A stretch of DNA of 59,659 nucleotides, from NCBI GenBank assembly GCA_902800815.1, contig CADCGB010000020.1, forward strand, positions 1-59,659. Reading direction: 5' to 3'. The notes below the pieces were generated by a model, which did not search any database, had not been told where the DNA came from, and saw nothing but the letters and a program-made list of their open reading frames with translations. The translations under genes were made by a program, and so were the position numbers. This DNA comes from Fibrobacter succinogenes. GTDB taxonomy: Bacteria; Fibrobacterota; Fibrobacteria; Fibrobacterales; Fibrobacteraceae. Shown here piece after piece: positions 1 to 8,740 of the stretch; positions within the stretch are counted from its first letter, which is position 1, and every line of letters starts with the position of its first letter.

Positions 1-1
1 T

Positions 2-289
<288 letters not shown>

Positions 290-301
290 GAGGTGCGAGG
301 T

Positions 302-346
302 CGGCACTTCGTGCCGTGGACCCTATCGCTACGCTCCAGGGTGACA
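302..346. repeat. Interspersed palindromic repeat, copy 1
   Basis: A CGGCAC-ttc-GTGCCG hairpin (302-316) is followed by GGACCCTATCGC...GCTCCAGGGTGACA (318-346), whose ACCCT/AGGGT arms pair. The second part recurs at 388-424. It lies between the pheS stop and the pheS terminator. Confidence 0.7.
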
Positions 347-355
347 ATATGGAAG

Positions 356-385
356 AAGCGGACCGCAAGGCCCGCTTTTCTTTTT
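356..385 (+). terminator. Intrinsic terminator after pheS
   Basis: Stem AAGCGG (356-361) pairs with CCGCTT (372-377), with partial inner pairing, followed by a T-rich run (TTCTTTTT). It lies downstream of the pheS stop and ahead of the convergent manC end. Confidence 0.75.
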
Positions 386-387
386 AT

Positions 388-424
388 GGACCCTATCGCA
401 GGCTTCGCCTGCTCCAGGGTGACA
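388..424. repeat. Interspersed palindromic repeat, copy 2
   Basis: GGACCCTATCGC (388-399) and GCTCCAGGGTGACA (411-424) are identical to copy 1, but the centre is extended by a GCAGGC-ttc-GCCTGC hairpin. The shared flanks with different centres suggest a dispersed repeat family. Confidence 0.7.
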
Positions 425-432
425 GAAGTCTT

Positions 433-1812
433 TTACTTGCAGCGGTGGAAATCGTCTTCCACGCGGATGATGTCGTCCTCGCCGGTGTACTCGCCCACCT
501 GGACTTCCACGATCACGAGCGGGAGGCGGCCTTCGTTCTGCAGGCGGTGTACCTCGCCCATCGGGATGTAGGTCGACTCGTTCGGGCGGACCAGGAACAC
601 CTTGTCACCGACAGTCACGGTGGCAGTACCGCTCACCACGACCCAGTGCTCGGAACGGTGCAGGTGCTTCTGCAGGGAGAGGCGCTTGCCCGGCTTCACC
701 ACGATGCGCTTCATCTTGTAGCGTTCGGTGGATTCGAGCACGGAGTACGTACCCCACGGGCGGCTCACGGTCTGCGGCACGTTGATGAGGTCGGAGCCGC
801 GCTGCTTGAGCTCTTCCACAACCTTCTTCACCTTCTGGCTGCTGCTGAGCGGGGCCACGAGGAGTGCGTCCGGAGTGTCGACGATGAGCATCTTGTCGAG
901 GTCGATCGTAGCGATGGCGCGCTGGCTACCCATCACGAGGGAGTTCTTCGAGCCCACCGCGATGTGGCGCGGGTTCACGTTGTTGCCGTTCTCGTCGTGC
1001 GGGTATTCCCCATACAAACTATCAAAGCTTCCGAGGTCGCTCCAGCCGATGTCGCTCGGCACGACCTTCACCTTCTTGGACTTCTCCATCACGGCATAGT
1101 CGATGGAGTTGCTCGGGATGGCGAGCATGTCGTCGCGGTCGATGCGGATGGGCTCGCCATCCTCGATGGTCGCGTTGGTGAGCGCCTTCTGTGCGGCAGC
1201 GAGCATCTCCGGGGAGTACTTGCCGAGTTCCGCGAGGAAGGTCTTCGCCTTGAAGCAGAAGATGCCGCTGTTCCAGTAGAAGTTGCCTGCGAGCAGGTAC
1301 TTCTCGGCAGTCGCGAGGTCGGGCTTCTCCACGAAGCGCTTCACGTTCTCGCCATCGGCCTCGATGTAGCCGTAGCCGGTCTCGGGACTGGTCGGCGTGA
1401 TGCCAAACGTCACCAGGTTACCCGCCTCGGCGAGTTCCTGCGCACGGAGGAGCACCTTCTTGTACTCGTCCTTCTTGCGGATCACGTGGTCCGACGGGGA
1501 AACGAGCACGATGGTCTCGGGATCCATGGTAAGGCAGGCGAGCGCAATCGCGGGCGCGGTATTGCGGCCCACGGGTTCCAGCAGGAACTTGCTGCCGTTC
1601 ATGCCTTCCATCTCGAGCTGGTCCTTCGCGAGGAAGAACTGGTCGGCGTTGGAGACAATAAACTGCGACTCGCAGACGGCGGCGTTCGTGACGACCGTCT
1701 TGCGGAACAGGGACTGCCCGTCAAAGAGCGGAGCAAACTGCTTGGGCATCAGGGAACGGCTCACGGGCCAAAGGCGCGTGCCCGAACCACCACAGAGAAT
1801 CAGGTTAATCAT
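433..1812 (-). CDS. manC: Mannose-1-phosphate guanylyltransferase / mannose-6-phosphate isomerase
   Basis: This 459-residue protein has the two-domain layout of ManC/CpsB enzymes, which make GDP-mannose for surface polysaccharides. The N-terminal nucleotidyltransferase has GGSGTRLWPVSR near residue 8 and FVEKPD near residue 161. The C-terminal cupin, from about residue 305, starts SRPWGTYSVLE and contains the histidine-rich metal segment KHLHRSEHW. The length is normal for the family. It is the last gene of the minus-strand envelope block, starting only 5 nt after the stop of the Wza-like gene, so co-transcription is likely. Confidence 0.93.
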   Translation of the reverse strand: MINLILCGGSGTRLWPVSRSLMPKQFAPLFDGQSLFRKTVVTNAAVCESQFIVSNADQFFLAKDQLEMEGMNGSKFLLEPVGRNTAPAIALACLTMDPETIVLVSPSDHVIRKKDEYKKVLLRAQELAEAGNLVTFGITPTSPETGYGYIEADGENVKRFVEKPDLATAEKYLLAGNFYWNSGIFCFKAKTFLAELGKYSPEMLAAAQKALTNATIEDGEPIRIDRDDMLAIPSNSIDYAVMEKSKKVKVVPSDIGWSDLGSFDSLYGEYPHDENGNNVNPRHIAVGSKNSLVMGSQRAIATIDLDKMLIVDTPDALLVAPLSSSQKVKKVVEELKQRGSDLINVPQTVSRPWGTYSVLESTERYKMKRIVVKPGKRLSLQKHLHRSEHWVVVSGTATVTVGDKVFLVRPNESTYIPMGEVHRLQNEGRLPLVIVEVQVGEYTGEDDIIRVEDDFHRCK

Positions 1813-1817
1813 ATCTA

Positions 1818-2960
1818 TTACCAGCCGTTGAGTTCAATCAGCTCAATATTACGTACTGCGCTAGCACCATTGTTGATGAATGCGGAGCTCGGTACGATCA
1901 GGTTCATGATACGGTTCCATGTTGCGAGATCGGAAGCGTCCACGTAGACAACGTCGCGCGAGTTCAGGTTAAAGCGTTCTGCCATCGCAAGCGCCATCGC
2001 GTTCTTCGCATTCAGATGATACACATCGATCTGCTTGTCCGAAGTATTGCGGATGACATAGATTAAGCGAGACGAAGCACTACCCGTGTTCAGACCGCCG
2101 GCAGCAGCCAAAGCTTCGACAAGAGAAAGCTTGCCCTGGTTCACGTTCACGGCACCGGTCCTTGCCACTTCACCCATCACGTACACGCGGTTTTCCTTCT
2201 GCGTTTCGGTGAGCGCCGGAATAAAAATCTGGTCATCGGGCTTGAGGAGTATCTTGTCGAGCGGGAGGTTCGCCTTGAATGCATCGAGGTAGTTGATATT
2301 GTACACCTTGTCGCCACGGCGAAGCTGCATTCCGGAGGGGTCCGCCTCTTCGGCAAAGCCACCTACGCTTGCAATAGCAGACGGAATGGTCATCGGCAGT
2401 TCATTGAACGCAATATAACCCGGCCTGTTCACCGCACCGGAAACAAACGCCTTGAGGCTGTTGTAACCCGTCACGCGCACATCGACCTGCGGATCGTTCA
2501 AGATCTTGTCAGAAAGACGCTTCGTGATTTCAGTACGGAGTTCCTGGGCGGTAAGGCCTGCAGCCTGAATCACGCCCGCATACGGGTAGAACAAGGTGCC
2601 GTCGGTCGTAACACGCTGGCCCGCGGGCTGGTACTGGCCCATCGGGGAGGTAAGCTCCGGGTGTTCCCAAACAACCACCTGGACCATGTCCAGAGGACCG
2701 ATACGGTATTCAAGACTCGGCAGGGAATCCACAATCAGTTCGGCAAGGTCGCCGAAATCCGACTTCGCAGAATCACCAGCAGCAGTCGTGCCCGTGCCAA
2801 AATCGCCTTTTTCGATAGAGTGGACAACCACCTTGATGCCGTTGTATTCCGCGGAGCCTTCCGCATCACCTTCCGGGACGGTCATTCGCATATGGGGGCC
2901 AAGCGAACAGCCTCCCAAGACGAGTGCCACACCGGCAAGCACAAGATTCAACTTTTTCAT
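1818..2960 (-). CDS. Polysaccharide export outer-membrane lipoprotein (Wza-like)
   Basis: This 380-residue protein begins with a lipoprotein signal peptide and lipobox (VLGGC, Cys near residue 18). A Poly_export domain follows (YRIGPLDMVQVVVWEHPEL, then the VTTDGTLFYPYAG segment), then two SLBB-type beta-grasp segments (AFVSGAVNRPGYI and VYVMGEVARTGAV). By family, it should form the outer-membrane channel for capsule or exopolysaccharide. Its start overlaps the phosphatase stop by one base (TAATG), so translation is probably coupled. No Wzc-type tyrosine kinase is visible in the window. Confidence 0.88.
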   Translation of the reverse strand: MKKLNLVLAGVALVLGGCSLGPHMRMTVPEGDAEGSAEYNGIKVVVHSIEKGDFGTGTTAAGDSAKSDFGDLAELIVDSLPSLEYRIGPLDMVQVVVWEHPELTSPMGQYQPAGQRVTTDGTLFYPYAGVIQAAGLTAQELRTEITKRLSDKILNDPQVDVRVTGYNSLKAFVSGAVNRPGYIAFNELPMTIPSAIASVGGFAEEADPSGMQLRRGDKVYNINYLDAFKANLPLDKILLKPDDQIFIPALTETQKENRVYVMGEVARTGAVNVNQGKLSLVEALAAAGGLNTGSASSRLIYVIRNTSDKQIDVYHLNAKNAMALAMAERFNLNSRDVVYVDASDLATWNRIMNLIVPSSAFINNGASAVRNIELIELNGW

Positions 2961-3403
2961 TATTGAGCCTCGCTCTGTTTGATTTTTTCAACCCAATAGG
3001 GCGTAAGTTTCGAAATAAAATTCCATGCCAGAACAAACGCGTTTTCGGGACGGCGGTACGGGTCGGGAATATCGACCTGCTGCGCCTCGCCATAACGATG
3101 CACCTTGTCCCCGAGTTCCGGATAACGGCGCAGGAGTTCCGCCTTGTGGCCATTTTCCATCACGAGGACCAGGTCGGCCCACTTGAGAATGTCCAAATTT
3201 ATCTGGCGGGCACGGTGAGCACTCATGTCAATCCCGTGCTGCATGGCAATTTTCTGGCTGATTTCGTGGGCAGGATGGTCCACCAGGGCTCCAAGCCCGG
3301 CACTCATCACATTAAAGCCCTCGCCCAGTTCCTTCTTCAGGAGGTACTCTCCCGTGGGACTGCGGCAAATGTTACCTGTACAAACGACAAGAATATTCTT
3401 CAT
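2960..3403 (-). CDS. Low-molecular-weight protein-tyrosine phosphatase (Wzb-like)
   Basis: This 147-residue protein carries the phosphatase P-loop CTGNICRSP at residues 8-16 (C-x5-R-S) and a downstream PDPYRRPE segment matching the general-acid Asp loop. Family members dephosphorylate bacterial tyrosine kinases that control polysaccharide export. Its position directly before a Wza-like exporter, with a one-base stop/start overlap, supports that role. The cognate kinase is not adjacent. Confidence 0.9.
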   Translation of the reverse strand: MKNILVVCTGNICRSPTGEYLLKKELGEGFNVMSAGLGALVDHPAHEISQKIAMQHGIDMSAHRARQINLDILKWADLVLVMENGHKAELLRRYPELGDKVHRYGEAQQVDIPDPYRRPENAFVLAWNFISKLTPYWVEKIKQSEAQ

Positions 3404-3443
3404 TGCTACTTAAAATAGAAAATTGAGCCCTAGTCAATGGTCA

Positions 3444-4010
3444 TCAGTCTAGTTCAAATGCGAAGCCGAGGTCCTTCAGGAGCGGGTTCTTCGTGTCCTT
3501 TTCGGAAAGGAGCGGTTCGAATCCGTTGCCCACAGGCCACTTGATGCCAATCGCCGGGTCGTTCCACATGAGGCCGCCCTCGTCCTTCGGGTCGTACAGG
3601 CGGGTGCACTTGTAAACAAATGTCGCCGTCTCACTGAGCACAACAAAACCATGGGCAAAGCCTTCGGGAATGTAGAGCTGGTTTTTCTTTTCTGCAGAAA
3701 GCACGACGCCTTCCCACTTGCCAAACGTCGGGCTACCCTTGCGGAGGTCCACCGCCACGTCAAAGACTTCACCCTCAATCACGCGAACAAGCTTGCCCTG
3801 CGGGTTCTTTTTCTGGAAGTGCAGGCCACGGAGTACGCCCTTCTTACTCCTAGATTCATTATCCTGCACGAAGGTCACGTTAAGGCCGGCAGCATCGAAC
3901 TCGCCCTTGTTGTAGGTCTCCATAAAGTAGCCGCGCTGGTCGCCAAAGACCGTCGGCTCCACGATGGTTACGCCCTCTATGGACGTCTTGATAAAATTGA
4001 ACTTACCCAT
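3444..4010 (-). CDS. rfbC: dTDP-4-dehydrorhamnose 3,5-epimerase
   Basis: This 188-residue cupin-fold enzyme epimerises dTDP-4-keto-6-deoxyglucose on the path to dTDP-L-rhamnose. Visible family segments are GVLRGLHFQ with its conserved His, VIEGEVFDVAVDLRKGSPTFG, and YIPEGFAHGF. Length is typical. It starts 7 nt after the rfbB stop, in an evident operon. Neither rfbA nor rfbD is in the window, so the rest of the pathway is encoded elsewhere. Confidence 0.94.
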   Translation of the reverse strand: MGKFNFIKTSIEGVTIVEPTVFGDQRGYFMETYNKGEFDAAGLNVTFVQDNESRSKKGVLRGLHFQKKNPQGKLVRVIEGEVFDVAVDLRKGSPTFGKWEGVVLSAEKKNQLYIPEGFAHGFVVLSETATFVYKCTRLYDPKDEGGLMWNDPAIGIKWPVGNGFEPLLSEKDTKNPLLKDLGFAFELD

Positions 4011-4017
4011 TTTTCAA

Positions 4018-5151
4018 TTACCTGTTCTTGTACATCGTCTCGTAATACTTCTCGTAGTCGCCGCTCGTGATGTTGTCGAGCCATTCCTGGTTGTCGAGGT
4101 ACCAGCGCACCGTCTTCTCGATGCCTTCCTCGAACTGCAGGGACGGTTCCCAGCCCAGTTCCTTCTGGAGCTTGGTGGAGTCGATGGCGTAGCGGGCGTC
4201 ATGACCCAGGCGGTCGGTCACGTAGGTGATGAGGTTCAGGTCTTCGCCTTCCGCACGACCGAGCAGCTTATCCACCGTCTTGATGACGACCTTGATGATG
4301 TCGATGTTCTTCCATTCGTTGAAACCGCCGATGTTGTACGTCTCGGCAATTTTGCCGTTATGGAAAATCACGTCGATGGCGCGAGCGTGGTCTTCCACGA
4401 AGAGCCAGTCACGCACGTTCTCGCCCTTACCGTAGACCGGGAGAGGCTTCTTGTGGCGGATGTTGTTGATAAACAGCGGAATCAGCTTTTCGGGGAACTG
4501 GTACGGACCATAGTTGTTGCTGCAGTTCGTGACAATCGTCGGCATTCCGTAGGTGTCGTGGAAGGCGCGAACAAAGTGGTCGGAGCCCGCCTTGCTAGCG
4601 GAATACGGAGAATGCGGCGTGTACTTCGTTGTCTCGTAGAAGAAGTCGTCGCCGTAGGCCAGGTGATGCTCAGAACTCGATGCCGTCGTGGTGAACGGGG
4701 GCGTGATGCCTTCCGGGTGGTTCATCTTAAGCGCACCGTAGACTTCATCGGTGGAGATGTGATAGAAGCGCTTGCCTTCGTACTTTTCGGGCAAGGATTC
4801 CCAATAGAGCTTCGCAGCCTGGAGGAGACTCAAAGTACCCATCACGTTCGTCTTCGCAAAGGTGAACGGGTCCTTGATGGAACGGTCCACGTGGCTTTCG
4901 GCGGCCAGGTGGATAATACCGTCAATCTTCTCGTCCTGCATGAGCTTGTAGAAGGCGTCAAAATCGCAGATGTCCATCTTCACGAACTTGTAGTTCGGCT
5001 TGCCCTCAATGTCCTTCAAGTTCGCGAGGTTGCCCGCATAGGTAAGCTTATCGAGGTTGATAATCTTGTATTCCGGGTACTTGTTCACGAACAGGCGCAC
5101 GACATGGCTACCAATAAAGCCAGCACCGCCGGTAATGACGATATTCTTCAT
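4018..5151 (-). CDS. rfbB: dTDP-glucose 4,6-dehydratase
   Basis: This 377-residue short-chain dehydrogenase/reductase has the NAD-binding GGAGFIGSH near residue 7, STDEVYG, and the YSASK catalytic Tyr/Lys pair. It converts dTDP-glucose to the 4-keto-6-deoxy sugar. The open frame extends about 76 codons further upstream, but those residues are antisense to miaA sequence. The ATG at 5151 is preceded by a GGAG Shine-Dalgarno and gives the canonical MKNIVITGGAGFIG start. It is the first gene of the polysaccharide block, 29 nt after miaA. Confidence 0.95.
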   Translation of the reverse strand: MKNIVITGGAGFIGSHVVRLFVNKYPEYKIINLDKLTYAGNLANLKDIEGKPNYKFVKMDICDFDAFYKLMQDEKIDGIIHLAAESHVDRSIKDPFTFAKTNVMGTLSLLQAAKLYWESLPEKYEGKRFYHISTDEVYGALKMNHPEGITPPFTTTASSSEHHLAYGDDFFYETTKYTPHSPYSASKAGSDHFVRAFHDTYGMPTIVTNCSNNYGPYQFPEKLIPLFINNIRHKKPLPVYGKGENVRDWLFVEDHARAIDVIFHNGKIAETYNIGGFNEWKNIDIIKVVIKTVDKLLGRAEGEDLNLITYVTDRLGHDARYAIDSTKLQKELGWEPSLQFEEGIEKTVRWYLDNQEWLDNITSGDYEKYYETMYKNR

Positions 5152-5180
5152 AGATACTCCAGTTATTTGGAGCAAATATA

Positions 5181-6071
5181 CTAAATCTGGCCTACGATAA
5201 ACTCGTACGGGTTTGCGAGGGTTTCCAAATCCACGGCGACAGAGGGTATCTGCCAGCGGAACCACGTGATTTGCCGCTTCGCGTAGTTGCGGGTCTTGCG
5301 CTTGACTTCGTCGACTACCTGTGCGACCTGCTCGGGAGAGCCCGCATGCAGGAGTTCGCGGTACCCGAGGCTCTGCCATGCGGGAGCGTCAAGCGGCACA
5401 CTTTTTGCGAGATGGTGCACCTCTTCGAGCCAGCCGTCCGCCATCATCTTGTCCACGCGCCTGTTGATGCGCTCATACAGATTCTCGCGGGAGCGCTGCA
5501 GCCAGAATACGGGAATCTGCCCGATACCGCCCTCGCGCTCCTTCTGCCAGTCCGAAAGCTTGCGACCCGTAGCCTGCCACACTTCCAGTATGCGGATGAT
5601 GCGCTGGGCATTCTCAGGCTCAACACCTTCCATCGCTTCCGGGTCCACCTGTAGCGCAATTTTGAATAAACTATCAAGACCTTCGCTAACAGATTTTTTC
5701 TCGAGGTTCGCACGCACACCCGGCTCTATCTGCGGAATTCTAGGCAGTCCGAGCATCAACGACTGAAGGTATAGCCCGGTACCGCCCACTGCAATGTAGT
5801 TCTTGCCGGGATTGCCATCCAGCAGTTCGCGCACAGTCCTGCAGAACTCGCCCGCCGAAAAAGTTTTTTCCGGGTCAAGGAAGTCAACCATATGGTGATT
5901 TACCTGCTCCATTTCTGCACGCGAAGGCTGCGCCGTCCCTATCGCAAAGCCCCTGTATATCTGGCGGGAATCGACACCAATGATCTCGGCATTGTAATGC
6001 CTGGCAAGGTCGAGCGAAAGGCGCGACTTCCCTATTCCCGTGGCTCCGACGATAGCAAAGAGGATTGGCAT
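5181..6071 (-). CDS. miaA: tRNA dimethylallyltransferase
   Basis: This 296-residue protein has the P-loop GATGIGKS (residues 8-15) and the DSRQIYRGFAIGTAQPS substrate segment typical of MiaA. MiaA adds dimethylallyl to A37 of tRNAs reading UNN codons. I chose the ATG at 6071 because the upstream frame runs into the divergent deacetylase gene and the family N-terminus fits exactly here. The start lies 28 nt from that of the divergent gene, with a perfect AT palindrome between them. Confidence 0.93.
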   Translation of the reverse strand: MPILFAIVGATGIGKSRLSLDLARHYNAEIIGVDSRQIYRGFAIGTAQPSRAEMEQVNHHMVDFLDPEKTFSAGEFCRTVRELLDGNPGKNYIAVGGTGLYLQSLMLGLPRIPQIEPGVRANLEKKSVSEGLDSLFKIALQVDPEAMEGVEPENAQRIIRILEVWQATGRKLSDWQKEREGGIGQIPVFWLQRSRENLYERINRRVDKMMADGWLEEVHHLAKSVPLDAPAWQSLGYRELLHAGSPEQVAQVVDEVKRKTRNYAKRQITWFRWQIPSVAVDLETLANPYEFIVGQI

Positions 6072-6077
6072 GCCCGC

Positions 6078-6091
6078 AATATAATTATATT
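6078..6091. promoter_or_regulatory. Shared divergent -10 region (perfect palindrome)
   Basis: AATATAATTATATT is a perfect 14-nt palindrome containing TATAAT on both strands, placed between the miaA and yibQ-like start codons. For miaA a TTGCGT at 17-nt spacing could be the -35. The plus-strand -35 is unclear. Leaders would be only a few bases long. Confidence 0.5.
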
Positions 6092-6099
6092 TGGAGGGG

Positions 6100-7230
6100 A
6101 TGAAAAACGCAAAGCACATAATCGCCATCTTTATTGTTCTCGGGATACTTGCCACAGCGGCATACCTGCTCCCCAAGAGCGATATCGAGAGCTTGTGGGC
6201 AAGTAACGGAACCCCAGCAGAAGAAGTTGCTGACACGACGACCGCCGTACAGGATACCACACCGTTTATTGACCGCATGAAGGCGGACATCGGCGTTATC
6301 CAGGCCCAGTATTCCCGCCGTAAAAAGCGCGACGTGTGGACGCTCGGGAACGGTACCACGATTATCCGCTACCTGTTGCAGGCTAAACGGTTCATCGACA
6401 AGAACAATGGGAAGGTCCTCTACATGGAGGAACTTTTCAACGACAACGACGCGTTCCAGTCTGCAAACCTGGACGCGCTCTCCCCCGATGGCGACACACT
6501 CCGCATAAACCTGCAAATTTCGCGCAACGTTTTCCGCGATAATGCGTCTTACCTTTCCGTCTCGTTCCAGGTTACCGGAGCAGCCTTCCAGCAAAAAAGG
6601 CTCATGCCCGAACTCATCACGGCGCTCAACTCGCTTGACTACCCCTACGACCTGCTCATTACGCCATTTGACATGCCAGAGGGATTCTACCCCGACCTGG
6701 ATAGGATAAAGAACAAGGAACTTGTCCTCTGGCTCCTTATGGAATCCAGCAGCCTCGACAGCCGACACAAGGACATGCGTCCCATCCGTAGCTACCTCAC
6801 GGAAGACCAGATTTCCGAAATCATCGCAAACGCAAAGACTCTCGTACCTTCGGCAAGCGGAATCGCCACGCGATTCGCCGAAAAGGCCGTCGAGCACAAG
6901 CCCCTATTGCAGGCGGTACTCAACGCATCAAAAGCGAACAACCTGTGGTTCGCCGACCTTTCGTTCAACAAGAAGTCGAAGGTTATGGAAATCTGTTCCG
7001 AAATCGGCATGAACTGCAAGATCCTCACGTCATACAACCCCGACAACAGCAGCATCGACGACTACGTGCACAAGAAACTCCGCGGAGCGGCAAGGAGCGG
7101 CATGAGCGCCATTATACTACCGCTAACCCTAGAAAGCGTACAGAAAGTCAAGACAATGAAAGAAAAAACTGCCGCTCAGGGCACCACGCTCATAAATTTA
7201 TCTACCTTTATGAACACCAACAAGGAGTAG
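6100..7230 (+). CDS. Divergent polysaccharide deacetylase (YibQ family)
   Basis: This 376-residue protein starts with a membrane anchor or signal segment (IIAIFIVLGILATAAYLL). A low-complexity linker follows, then a domain matching the YibQ/DUF610 branch of polysaccharide deacetylases: YDLLITPFDMPEGFYP, LVLWLLMESSS, and SGIATRFAEKA. The biochemical role of this branch is poorly defined; a periplasmic role acting on cell-wall carbohydrate is inferred. A TTG lies three codons upstream, but ATG 6100 follows GGAGGGG closely, so I prefer it. It overlaps the Shine-Dalgarno region of pdxJ. Confidence 0.75.
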   Translation: MKNAKHIIAIFIVLGILATAAYLLPKSDIESLWASNGTPAEEVADTTTAVQDTTPFIDRMKADIGVIQAQYSRRKKRDVWTLGNGTTIIRYLLQAKRFIDKNNGKVLYMEELFNDNDAFQSANLDALSPDGDTLRINLQISRNVFRDNASYLSVSFQVTGAAFQQKRLMPELITALNSLDYPYDLLITPFDMPEGFYPDLDRIKNKELVLWLLMESSSLDSRHKDMRPIRSYLTEDQISEIIANAKTLVPSASGIATRFAEKAVEHKPLLQAVLNASKANNLWFADLSFNKKSKVMEICSEIGMNCKILTSYNPDNSSIDDYVHKKLRGAARSGMSAIILPLTLESVQKVKTMKEKTAAQGTTLINLSTFMNTNKE

Positions 7231-7235
7231 TTTCC

Positions 7236-7970
7236 ATGACCGTAAAACTGGGTGTCAACGTAGACCATATCGCCACTATCCGTGAAGCACGCAAGATCCG
7301 CGAACCGGATCCGGTTGCCGCAGCGATTATTGCCGAACTCGCCGGATGCAACGGCATTGTTGCCCACCTGCGCGAAGACAAGCGTCACATCCAGGACCGC
7401 GACTTGAAACTCCTCCGCGGTACGGTTTCCACGAAACTCGACCTTCAGATTTCGACCAACCCCGAGATGGTGCAGTTCGCCATCAACGTGCAGCCCGACA
7501 TGGTGACGCTCGTGCCGGAAAACAGCCAGGAAATCACGACCGAAGCGGGCATGAACGTTGCCGCAAAGATTGACGAGATTGCAAAGATCGTGATGACCCT
7601 CAAGAACAACGACATTGCCACCTGCATCTTCATCGACCCCGAAACCGAACAGGTGAAGGCTTCGAAGAAGGTCGGTGCAGACTTCGTGGAGTTCAGCACC
7701 GCAAGGTACGCCTCGGCATGCGACCTCGGCAGCATCCAGGAAGTGAACCGCGAAATTTCTGCCATCCAGGACATGACCGTCCTTGCAAAGAAGTACGGCC
7801 TTCGCGTGCTCGCGGGTCACGGACTCAACTACAGGAACGTGGAAGCGATTGCCGCCATCGAAGGCATCGAGGAACTCAATATCGGGCACAGCATCGTGGC
7901 CAGGGCCGCGCTCGTGGGCCTTGAACGTGCCGTGAAGGAAATGCTCGAGATTATCCGCCGCGTTTCGTAA
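7236..7970 (+). CDS. pdxJ: Pyridoxine 5'-phosphate synthase
   Basis: This 244-residue TIM-barrel enzyme condenses 1-deoxyxylulose 5-phosphate with 3-amino-2-oxopropyl phosphate, the last step of DXP-dependent vitamin B6 synthesis. The N-terminus LGVNVDHIATIREAR, the VTLVPE segment and the C-terminal GHGLNYRN...NIGHSIVARA phosphate site are canonical. The open frame extends upstream, but ATG 7236 is preceded by AAGGAG (7222-7227), which overlaps the end of the previous gene. The two genes are probably co-transcribed. Confidence 0.95.
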   Translation: MTVKLGVNVDHIATIREARKIREPDPVAAAIIAELAGCNGIVAHLREDKRHIQDRDLKLLRGTVSTKLDLQISTNPEMVQFAINVQPDMVTLVPENSQEITTEAGMNVAAKIDEIAKIVMTLKNNDIATCIFIDPETEQVKASKKVGADFVEFSTARYASACDLGSIQEVNREISAIQDMTVLAKKYGLRVLAGHGLNYRNVEAIAAIEGIEELNIGHSIVARAALVGLERAVKEMLEIIRRVS

Positions 7971-7987
7971 AAAACAGAAACCGGATT

Positions 7988-8740
7988 CTAGTAATCCTTG
8001 TACTCGACATCCTGAAGAACAAGCCCCTGCGGCGGTGCCCAGGTGCGTTCTCCCTTGAACGTCTTTTCGAAGATACTCTTGATGGTGCCCTCGGGGTAAC
8101 GCCCGCGGCCGATGTCGAACAGCGTGCCGACCATCGCGCGCACCTGGCGGTGCAGGAATCGGTTCCCCTTGATATGGAACATGCAGCTCCAGTCATTCAG
8201 GCGTTCCAGACGGAACTCCGTCAGCGTGCACAGCGTGGACTTGCCGTCGTTACGGGGAATGCAGAAGTCGATAAAGTCGTGTTCACCCAAAAATGATTGC
8301 GCCTCGCGCTCCATTACATCCAAATTAAGATTCAGGCTACCGCACTCCCAGCCAAAGTCGCGCATCAGGGCGACGGGCCTGGTGAAGATGGTGTACTGGT
8401 AGTAGCGCGAAAGCGCATCGTAGCGGGAATGGAACTCGCTCGAGCACGCCTCGAGGTCACGAATGCGGATAAGCCTCTTGGTAAGGCCGTTCACCGAACG
8501 CACAACCTTCGATGGTTCAAGTTCACCGTCGAAATCAAAGTGGACGCACTGCCCGCGGGCATGCACGCCCGTATCCGTACGGCCGGAGCCCACCACGCGG
8601 ATGCGCGCACGCAAGACCGTAGTCAGGGCTTCTTCAAGCGTAGACTGCACCGTAACAAAGCGGGTCTCGCCCGCACAGTTCTGTTCTTGCCAGCCATAGA
8701 AGGCGCTTCCCAGGTATTCACAGCGGAAGCGGTAACGCAT
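7988..8740 (-). CDS. truA: tRNA pseudouridine synthase A
   Basis: This 250-residue protein has the TruA catalytic segment GSGRTDTGVHARGQCVHF with its nucleophilic Asp. It also has the C-terminal RFLHRQVRAMVGTLF segment of the family. TruA makes pseudouridine at positions 38-40 of the tRNA anticodon arm. The start codon abuts the stop of the upstream membrane-protein gene with no spacer, so the two are likely translationally coupled. The gene converges on pdxJ with a 17-nt gap. Confidence 0.93.
   Translation of the reverse strand: MRYRFRCEYLGSAFYGWQEQNCAGETRFVTVQSTLEEALTTVLRARIRVVGSGRTDTGVHARGQCVHFDFDGELEPSKVVRSVNGLTKRLIRIRDLEACSSEFHSRYDALSRYYQYTIFTRPVALMRDFGWECGSLNLNLDVMEREAQSFLGEHDFIDFCIPRNDGKSTLCTLTEFRLERLNDWSCMFHIKGNRFLHRQVRAMVGTLFDIGRGRYPEGTIKSIFEKTFKGERTWAPPQGLVLQDVEYKDY

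Noticed and set aside
5152..5379. Extended start for rfbB
   Set aside because: The added residues overlap miaA antisense; the conserved start and a GGAG site are at 5151.
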